Shown piece by piece: positions 14,827 to 20,757 of a stretch of DNA of 22,471 nucleotides. The notes beneath the pieces were generated by a model that worked only from the letters and a program-made list of their open reading frames with translations, ran no database searches and was not told the DNA's origin. The translations under genes and the position numbers were made by a program. The stretch comes from a virus: positions 1 to 22,471 of IMG/VR virus record IMGVR_UViG_3300042507_006812; one strand, 5' to 3'. Position 1 is the first letter of the stretch; every line of letters begins with the position of its first letter.

Positions 14827-15129
14827 ATGATTAAACTATCCGAGAAGATAAAGAATATAAAATTTAATATAACTCCATACACTGACATAGAAGTTACAGA
14901 CAAATACATCATCCGAGAATTTACCGAAAACATTGACCCAATAGAGTTAATGTGGCATAGAGATGATGAAGATAGAACAATTGAGATTCTAGGAGAAACA
15001 GACTGGTTAATCCAATTAGACGATCAGTTGCCATCTCAAATAAAAGGCCCTATATTTATACCCCGACATATGTGGCACCGAACCATAAAAGGAACAGGAC
15101 CACTTAAAGTCAAAATACATTTAGACTGA
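14827..15129 (+). CDS. Small cupin-like protein
   Basis: This 100-residue protein carries WHRDDEDRTIEIL near the middle, followed by GPIFIPRHMWHRTIKGTG, an arrangement of His residues and beta-strand-forming segments typical of a single-domain cupin-like barrel. I recall similar short proteins in cyanophages and other marine phages without an assigned function. Its N-terminus, MIKLSEKIKNIK, shares the MIKL opening of its neighbours but lacks the (L/I)-x-E site, so it is probably not processed in the same way. It has a good Shine-Dalgarno sequence and is followed by a terminator, making it the last gene of its transcription unit. Confidence 0.78.
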   Translation: MIKLSEKIKNIKFNITPYTDIEVTDKYIIREFTENIDPIELMWHRDDEDRTIEILGETDWLIQLDDQLPSQIKGPIFIPRHMWHRTIKGTGPLKVKIHLD

Positions 15130-15157
15130 TTCATAGCCAGTCGCTAAAACAATTTTT

Positions 15158-15197
15158 AGAGAGCTGTGGCCTCAATTTTGAGTCCCGGCTCTCTTTA
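15158..15197 (+). terminator. Stem-loop transcription terminator
   Basis: AGAGAGC (15158-15164) pairs perfectly with GCTCTCT (15188-15194). Inside the loop, CTCAA (15171-15175) pairs with TTGAG (15178-15182), and a GG/CC pair lies between the two stems. The 3' side runs into tctttaatt, a short T-rich tail. This fits a factor-independent terminator after the 14827-15129 gene and separates the leader-bearing block from the metabolic cassette. Confidence 0.72.
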
Positions 15198-15225
15198 ATT
15201 ATCTTTATATGTTAAATTTGTGAAA

Positions 15226-16581
15226 ATGAAAGAAAAACTAATCGTAATCGTAGGTGCAGGTGTGGCAGGTGTTAATGCTGCTACTAAACTTGTAGATCAA
15301 GGTTATCCTGGTGAATATATTACTATCATCGATATGGGTAAAGACCCATACAAACGTAAACCTGAAGAAGTAATGACAGGTTTCCTAGGTGCTGGAGGAT
15401 GGTCAGATGGTAAATTGACTTATCACACTGCAATTGGAGGTCAATTGTCTAAGTATTGTGGTGAGGATAAAGCCATGCAATTAATGGATCAAGTAATCAC
15501 TAACTTTAAGCGTTTCCATCCTAAACCAGAAGAAGTACAATGTTCAAATCCTGACACAGAACCTGATTTTATTAAACCATATTTCGGTTTGCGATTATTC
15601 CCAGTATGGCACGTAGGTACAGATTATCTATCTGAGATCGCTAAAAACTGGTACGATTATTTGCTTAGTAAAGGTGTTCGATTTGAATGGGAAACCAAAG
15701 TATACGATATCGATTTCCAAAACAATTACCTTAGCGCTAAAAATGTTAGCTCACAAGAAGTAAGAGTATCATACGATGAACTTATCTTTGGTGTAGGTAA
15801 ATCAGGTATTGATTTTGCCCAACAACTCGCTCAACAATATGAACTACCAGATGAACCCAAATCAGTTCAAATCGGAGTACGTTTTGAAGCACCACAAAAA
15901 CACTTCCAAAAGTTGATTGACATCAGCTATGACTTTAAATTGTATCGCAAATTTGAAGATAAAGGTGTTTCGCTTCGCTCATTCTGTACAAATAACAATG
16001 CTGCTTATGTTGCTGTAGAAGAAACATATGGTGATCATAGTTACAATGGTCACGCTAAAAAAGATATGCGTTACCGAAACGACATGACCAATTTTGGCAT
16101 CTTGATGGAAATCAATGGTATCGAAGATCCGTTTACTTGGTCACGTGATGTAGTGAATAAACTTCAATTTAATGGTACTGGTTTGTACTATTCACCAACT
16201 CGAGTTCCATCCACTACAGCAGAAGGAAACAACGTTACATCTTTCCAAATCGATAATTTGAGTGGAGTAGAAAATGTAATGGGTGAGTATTGGACTTACA
16301 TTATGGACTTTATCGAGGACATGAAAAAAGTATTTCCAACACTACAAGATGATTGGGGTATGTACATTCCTGAGGTAAAATATCTTTCACCTGAACCACT
16401 TGTAAGTTACCGCAACTTATCTTTAACCAAGTTCCCAAATGTTCACTTTGTAGGAGATGCTTTATCAGCTAGAGGCATAACTGTTTCAGGAGCCCAAGCA
16501 ATATATGTTGCCGAAGACATTCTTTCTTATTATCTTCGCGATACCGAATATCCGGAATTTTTAAGCCATTATGCTGTATGA
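15226..16581 (+). CDS. FAD-dependent oxidoreductase, COG2509-like
   Basis: The 451-residue protein has a Rossmann GxGxxG at residues 10-15 (VGAGVAGV) for FAD. Other stretches resemble uncharacterised FAD-dependent dehydrogenases of COG2509: GAGGWSDGKLT, then IGVRFEAPQ, RSFCTNNNAAYVA, TNFGILME, and a final VGDALSARGITVSGAQA segment that would contact the flavin. The reaction is unknown. I chose ATG at 15226 over a GTG at 15220 because it sits closer to the GxGxxG region and gives a typical short N-terminus. It follows a terminator and an AT-rich leader (atctttatatgttaaattt), so it probably has its own promoter. The gene overlaps the next by four bases. Such an enzyme is unusual in a phage and may modify host metabolism. 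Confidence 0.9.
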   Translation: MKEKLIVIVGAGVAGVNAATKLVDQGYPGEYITIIDMGKDPYKRKPEEVMTGFLGAGGWSDGKLTYHTAIGGQLSKYCGEDKAMQLMDQVITNFKRFHPKPEEVQCSNPDTEPDFIKPYFGLRLFPVWHVGTDYLSEIAKNWYDYLLSKGVRFEWETKVYDIDFQNNYLSAKNVSSQEVRVSYDELIFGVGKSGIDFAQQLAQQYELPDEPKSVQIGVRFEAPQKHFQKLIDISYDFKLYRKFEDKGVSLRSFCTNNNAAYVAVEETYGDHSYNGHAKKDMRYRNDMTNFGILMEINGIEDPFTWSRDVVNKLQFNGTGLYYSPTRVPSTTAEGNNVTSFQIDNLSGVENVMGEYWTYIMDFIEDMKKVFPTLQDDWGMYIPEVKYLSPEPLVSYRNLSLTKFPNVHFVGDALSARGITVSGAQAIYVAEDILSYYLRDTEYPEFLSHYAV

Positions 16582-16847
16582 GACAAGAAAAAGTTTTTGA
16601 AACCCGAACCATTAGATCGCAAGGATCCTTAATTTATTTATTTAAAGAACAAGGTCAAGAAAGTTGGAAAATCCACAATTGGGATGGTCCTGCTATTGAA
16701 CCTATAGAATCTGATAGTACTTTAAAAGAAAGTTACTTCTTATACGGTAGAGAACTTACAGAACAAGAATGGACTCAAGCACGTAAAGACAGAGAAGGTT
16801 TACCTTGGTATAAAAATCCTTCAATGAGAGGAACTACTAGATTTTAA
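16578..16847 (+). CDS. Small DGPA-motif protein
   Basis: This 89-residue protein starts in an ATGA overlap. Its centre, WKIHNWDGPAIEPIES followed by YFLYGRELTEQEW, matches the pattern H-x-x-DGPA ... Y-x-x-G-x-x-L-(S/T)-xx-xW of a short repeat seen in many phage and bacterial proteins of unknown function. Only one repeat is present. The C-terminus (GLPWYKNPSMRGTTRF) is basic. Its place between the oxidoreductase and the methyltransferase suggests co-expression with them. Confidence 0.75.
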   Translation: MRQEKVFETRTIRSQGSLIYLFKEQGQESWKIHNWDGPAIEPIESDSTLKESYFLYGRELTEQEWTQARKDREGLPWYKNPSMRGTTRF

Positions 16848-16848
16848 T

Positions 16849-17919
16849 ATGGAATATAAATCGTTACCCATACCCCGTAAAGGAGATATTTACCCTAAAG
16901 GATGGGGGTATGAACTTTGGATAGCTAATTCACCTGAATATTGTGGGAAACTATTAGTCTTTAATAAAGATAAAAAGTTTTCAATGCATTACCATATGAT
17001 TAAAAGTGAATCTTGGTATGTTGCTAAAGGTGAATTTCAATATAGATGGATTAATACTGAAACTACAGAGGTCAATACAAATTATCTTAAAGAAGGAGAT
17101 GTAGTTGATCTAGAAAGAGGCCAACCCCACCAGTTAACAGCTTTAACTGAAGGTGCTACTATATTTGAAATTTCTACCCAACATTTTAACTATGATAGTT
17201 ATAGAATTATCAAAGGAGATGTTTTAGATGATTCAACCCCTAGTAGAGATTTAACTCGATTTTGGTCTTTAAACGATACCCAAATTGATTTTACTCAAAT
17301 GGATATGAGTCTTTCTCAAAGTGAAGTAGAATCAACCTATGGTTGGGAAGCTTGCATGTATTGGGCTAACATAGTCCATACTGAACTTGACAATGAATTT
17401 TTCCAAATCAACCCCGGAGATGTTTATGTAGATCTAGGATCTAATGTAGGAATGAATTGCGCTTATGCTGAAACCAAAGGAGCCTCTAAAATTTATGCTA
17501 TTGAACCTGACCCAGATGTTTTTAAAGCTTTGGAAAAGAATGCAGGTGATAATTGGGTTTTAGAGAACATAGCAATTTCTGATAAAGTAGGATTTATGGA
17601 AATTAGCATGTGGCCCAACTGGCAAGTTAAAAGAATTCTTCGTTGCACTACTTTAGATGAGATTGTTAAAAAACACAACATTGAAAAAATTGATTATCTA
17701 AAAATAGATATTGAAGGGGGAGAAAAAGAAGCAATTCATGGTATAAGTCCTGAAACTTGGGCTAAAGTTGATAAAATTTTTATTGAATTTCATGAAGATG
17801 TTTTTGGTTATAGCAATGAAGCTAGAACTGAGTTTATTAAAAATATTCAACAACATGGCTTTAATTTTCATGTGAAACTTGGAAATCCACAAAGCTTTTT
17901 GTATTTTTGGAAATCATGA
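16849..17919 (+). CDS. Cupin-FkbM methyltransferase fusion
   Basis: This 356-residue protein joins two domains. Residues 1-125 are a cupin with metal-ligand candidates H47, H49, E54 and H94 (MHYHMIKSE and QPHQL), similar to the cupin of mannose-6-phosphate isomerase-type enzymes. Residues 165-350 form a class I methyltransferase of the FkbM type, with the SAM-binding VDLGSNVG (194-201), E219 in AIEPDPD, and DYLKIDIEGGE further on. FkbM-type enzymes methylate sugars and related hydroxyl groups, so modification of a surface sugar or small metabolite is plausible. The start is the first ATG after the previous stop. The stop overlaps the next ATG by four bases. Confidence 0.9.
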   Translation: MEYKSLPIPRKGDIYPKGWGYELWIANSPEYCGKLLVFNKDKKFSMHYHMIKSESWYVAKGEFQYRWINTETTEVNTNYLKEGDVVDLERGQPHQLTALTEGATIFEISTQHFNYDSYRIIKGDVLDDSTPSRDLTRFWSLNDTQIDFTQMDMSLSQSEVESTYGWEACMYWANIVHTELDNEFFQINPGDVYVDLGSNVGMNCAYAETKGASKIYAIEPDPDVFKALEKNAGDNWVLENIAISDKVGFMEISMWPNWQVKRILRCTTLDEIVKKHNIEKIDYLKIDIEGGEKEAIHGISPETWAKVDKIFIEFHEDVFGYSNEARTEFIKNIQQHGFNFHVKLGNPQSFLYFWKS

Positions 17920-18446
17920 AGATAGGTTTTTGCGGAACAATGTCAGTAGGTAAAACAACGCTAGTCAATGCGTTAAAAGAATTACCTGAATTTAAAGATT
18001 ATACATTTAGAACAGAACGTTCAAAATACTTAAAGGAATTAGGTATTCCTCTAAACACAGACTCAACATTGAAAGGTCAATGTGTGTTTCTAGCTGAACG
18101 TGCTAGTGAATTAATGCAAGAAAATATTATTACAGATCGTACTATTATTGATGTTATGGCGTTTGCTAGGGTCTCCAAATCTATGGACTTCCCAGATAAA
18201 GAAGACTTTGCTATACTAGCCAAACGACTAATCCCAGAATACGATTATATTTTTTATGTTGACCCTTTTGGAGTTAAAATGGAAGATAATGGTGTTCGTG
18301 AAACTGATCTTGAATATCGTGATTTGATTGATTTTAGTATCCGCAACCTCATTAATAGCAATAAATTTAGAATGAAGAATTTTCATATTCTTTCGGGAAC
18401 TACTGAAGAACGGATCAAACAATTAAAAGAGGTGCTTTCTCTATAA
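17916..18446 (+). CDS. P-loop NTPase/kinase, AAA_28/NadR-like
   Basis: The 176-residue protein has a Walker A P-loop at its start (GTMSVGKTT, 7-15), a TER string (FRTERSKYL), and ITDRTIIDVMAF, a possible Walker-B-like or substrate-binding segment typical of small nucleotide or nucleoside kinase-type NTPases. The last part contains an Arg-rich, lid-like section (GVRETDLEYRDL). I chose the ATG at 17916 (MKIGFCG), which makes a four-base overlap with the preceding stop, over a TTG at 17907. The substrate is unknown; nucleotide or cofactor phosphorylation is plausible. It ends the metabolic cassette, and its stop is followed by TATTTATA. Confidence 0.87.
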   Translation: MKIGFCGTMSVGKTTLVNALKELPEFKDYTFRTERSKYLKELGIPLNTDSTLKGQCVFLAERASELMQENIITDRTIIDVMAFARVSKSMDFPDKEDFAILAKRLIPEYDYIFYVDPFGVKMEDNGVRETDLEYRDLIDFSIRNLINSNKFRMKNFHILSGTTEERIKQLKEVLSL

Positions 18447-18454
18447 TATTTATA
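18447..18454 (+). promoter_or_regulatory. TATTTATA motif directly after a stop codon
   Basis: It starts on the base after the TAA at 18444-18446 and lies 15 bases before the ATG at 18470. It belongs to the post-stop motif set also seen at 481, 9123 and 20734. Confidence 0.33.
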
Positions 18455-18469
18455 TTAAAATATTTCCCA

Positions 18470-18826
18470 ATGTTGACTTGGATTAAAAATAACCCTCAGT
18501 TATCAGTAATTTTTACGTTGTTGGGAATTGTTCTTTTTCAATTGTTTTTTATTCCTAACACATATAAAAGAGCCTTTAAAAAGCAATTAGAAAATCAAAG
18601 AATAGAAAGTGAAGCTAGGATAAAAGATTTAGAAGCACATTCTGATTCTTTAGCTTTGGTAAATATTAAACTACGTGCTGAAGCAGATTCTATTTTAGTG
18701 GAGTTAGATAAAGAGGAAAAACGACGTAAAAAAGCAAAAGATGAATACGATAAAAAGATTTCTGAGCTTGGCAAGCTTTCTACTGCTGAGCTTCCCGGCT
18801 ATTTCTCAAAGCGTTACAGTCGTTAA
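18470..18826 (+). CDS. Putative inner-membrane spanin-like protein
   Basis: This 118-residue protein has one N-terminal transmembrane segment (about residues 12-29, VIFTLLGIVLFQLFF), preceded by a short cytoplasmic end, and then a long charged helical or coiled-coil region rich in Glu, Lys and Arg. This is the layout of an i-spanin (Rz-type). In phages of Gram-negative hosts, spanins disrupt the outer membrane during lysis. The next gene starts inside this one in another frame, as Rz1 does in Rz. No endolysin or holin is visible nearby, so the function is inferred from topology and gene order. Confidence 0.65.
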   Translation: MLTWIKNNPQLSVIFTLLGIVLFQLFFIPNTYKRAFKKQLENQRIESEARIKDLEAHSDSLALVNIKLRAEADSILVELDKEEKRRKKAKDEYDKKISELGKLSTAELPGYFSKRYSR

Positions 18827-19160
18827 CGGAGATACTCTTATTTGTTTTCCTGAAACTATGGTCCGCCAAATAATGGTAGATCTAGAAACAGGTGATTTTT
18901 GTCAAAAAGAAAAGCAAAGTTATTTACGTGATATTGAAAATCTTCGTAAACTTATTTCAATTAGAGAAAAAGAACATGAAAATACTGCGGGTCGTTTAAG
19001 CGATTGTCAAGGTGTAGTTAAAGAAAAAGATTTACAAATCAAATTAAAAGAAGACGAAATTAAAGCTCTTAAAAAAGAAAAAGGAGCTAAATTTTGGAAT
19101 GGGATAGGTATAGGAGCTGGTGGTAGCTTAGCTGTAGTAGCTATCTTTCTTCTCCTATAA
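18741..19160 (+). CDS. Putative secreted/membrane-anchored spanin partner
   Basis: The 139-residue protein starts 86 bases inside the preceding gene in another frame. It has a signal peptide of about 22 residues (MNTIKRFLSLASFLLLSFPA, cut near AIS-Q), a middle coiled coil, and a C-terminal transmembrane segment (about 120-139, ending LAVVAIFLLL). There is no lipobox Cys, so it is not a classical Rz1-type lipoprotein. Bacteroidetes phages often carry signal-peptide proteins with this C-terminal anchor, as I recall. The nested arrangement suggests a spanin-like pair acting together. The Ser-Gln after the predicted cleavage site is a minor clue to a Bacteroidetes host. Confidence 0.65.
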   Translation: MNTIKRFLSLASFLLLSFPAISQSVTVVNGDTLICFPETMVRQIMVDLETGDFCQKEKQSYLRDIENLRKLISIREKEHENTAGRLSDCQGVVKEKDLQIKLKEDEIKALKKEKGAKFWNGIGIGAGGSLAVVAIFLLL

Positions 19161-19164
19161 CCCT

Positions 19165-20733
19165 ATGAGTGAAGATCTAAGACAAATAATCCAGCAAGAA
19201 TTTGTTAAGTGTGCTACTGACCCAGCACACTTTATGCGTAAATATTGCTATATTCAACACCCCCAAAGAGGTAGAGTCCAATTCAATTTATACCCTTTCC
19301 AAGGTAAAGTATTAACTCTTTGGAGAGATAATCCATACTCAATTGTACTTAAATCTCGCCAGTTAGGTATATCAACTTTAGCTGCTGGTTATTCTTTATG
19401 GTTAATGTTATTCCATGAAGATAAAAATATACTTTGTATAGCTACAAAACAAGAAACAGCTAAAAACATGGTAACGAAGGTTAAGTTTATGTTTGATAAC
19501 TTACCTTCCTGGTTAAAAATTGGGGCCGATGAAAACAACAAGTTAACCTTAAGATTAACTAATGGCTCGCAAATTAAAGCCACCTCAGCAAGTAGTGATG
19601 CTGGTCGATCAGAAGCAGTATCTCTACTAATAGTGGATGAGGCCGCGTTTATTGAAGGAATTGGAGAAATCTGGGCTTCAGCACAACAAACCCTAGCAAC
19701 GGGTGGTGGTGCTATTGTATTATCTACTCCTTATGGTACAGGTAACTGGTTCCACCAAACCTGGGTTAAAGCTGAAGCTGCTGATAATGATTTCCTTCCT
19801 ATTAAATTACCTTGGTATGTTCACCCTGAACGAGATGAAGCTTGGAGAAAACGACAAGATGAACTTTTAGGTGATCCTAGAATAGCTGCTCAAGAATGTG
19901 ATTGTGACTTTAGTACATCAGGTGATGTAGTATTCTACCCTGAATGGATAGAATTTGTAGCTCAAACCACAATTAAAGATCCTTTAGAACGAAGAGGAGC
20001 AGACCAAAATTATTGGGTTTGGGAACCTGCCGATTATAGTAGAGACTATATGGTTGTAGCAGACGTAGCTCGAGGTGATGGTAAAGACAGTTCAGCATTC
20101 CACGTAATTGATATTGAAACTAATACACAAGTTGCTGAATATAAAGGACAACTTCCACCTAAGGAATTTGGATACTTTTTAGTAGGAGTAGCTTCTGAGT
20201 ACAATAACGCACTTTTAGTAGTAGAAAATGCTTCTATAGGTTGGGCAACTTTAGATGCTGTTAGAGAAAGAGGGTATAGAAATTTATATCATTCACCTAA
20301 AAGTGACTCCCTAACAGCTGAGTCGTATCTTAAAACATGGGAAGGAGATTCAAATCTAGTTCCTGGTTTTACTATGTCATTAAGAACTCGACCTTTAATT
20401 GTGAATAAGTTTAGAGAATTTGTAGGCGATAAAAGTGTAACTATACGTTCAAAACGTTTACTTGAAGAAATGAAAGTATTTGTTTGGAAAAATGGTCGAC
20501 CTGAAGCCCAAACCGGATATAATGATGATTTAGTAATGTCATTTGGTACCGGAATGTATTTAAGAGACACTTCCCTCAAATTCCAGCAACAAGGTTTAGA
20601 TATGACTCGAGCAGCTTTAAATAATATGAGAAAAGGTGATTCAAGCGTAGGAGTATATAACCCTTTAGGAGCAAAAAATCCTTATACTCAAATGATAAAC
20701 GGACAAGCAGAGGATCTTAAATGGTTACTTTGA
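19165..20733 (+). CDS. Terminase large subunit, T4 gp17-like
   Basis: This 522-residue protein is the DNA-packaging motor: an ATPase that drives DNA into the prohead and a nuclease that cuts it. The ATPase part has a Walker-A-like KSRQLGIST (63-71) and Walker B LLIVDEA (154-160, D158/E159), followed by a coupling motif region LSTPYGTGNWF. The C-terminal RNase-H-like nuclease has D300 (MVVADVARGDG), E354 (LVVENASIGW) and D454/D455 (YNDDLVMSF), the usual acidic triad. The Walker A lacks the usual GK(S/T) lysine; K63 upstream may do its job, as in deviant phage versions. The length is usual for the family. The start is an ATG four bases after the previous stop. The portal follows directly, as expected in a head module. 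Confidence 0.96.
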   Translation: MSEDLRQIIQQEFVKCATDPAHFMRKYCYIQHPQRGRVQFNLYPFQGKVLTLWRDNPYSIVLKSRQLGISTLAAGYSLWLMLFHEDKNILCIATKQETAKNMVTKVKFMFDNLPSWLKIGADENNKLTLRLTNGSQIKATSASSDAGRSEAVSLLIVDEAAFIEGIGEIWASAQQTLATGGGAIVLSTPYGTGNWFHQTWVKAEAADNDFLPIKLPWYVHPERDEAWRKRQDELLGDPRIAAQECDCDFSTSGDVVFYPEWIEFVAQTTIKDPLERRGADQNYWVWEPADYSRDYMVVADVARGDGKDSSAFHVIDIETNTQVAEYKGQLPPKEFGYFLVGVASEYNNALLVVENASIGWATLDAVRERGYRNLYHSPKSDSLTAESYLKTWEGDSNLVPGFTMSLRTRPLIVNKFREFVGDKSVTIRSKRLLEEMKVFVWKNGRPEAQTGYNDDLVMSFGTGMYLRDTSLKFQQQGLDMTRAALNNMRKGDSSVGVYNPLGAKNPYTQMINGQAEDLKWLL

Positions 20734-20740
20734 TATTTAT
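20734..20740 (+). promoter_or_regulatory. TATTTAT motif directly after the terminase stop codon
   Basis: It starts on the base after the TGA at 20731-20733 and lies 17 bases before the portal ATG at 20758. The same stop-TATTTAT arrangement occurs at 481, 9123 and 18447. Confidence 0.35.
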
Positions 20741-20757
20741 TACAATAACATTACACT

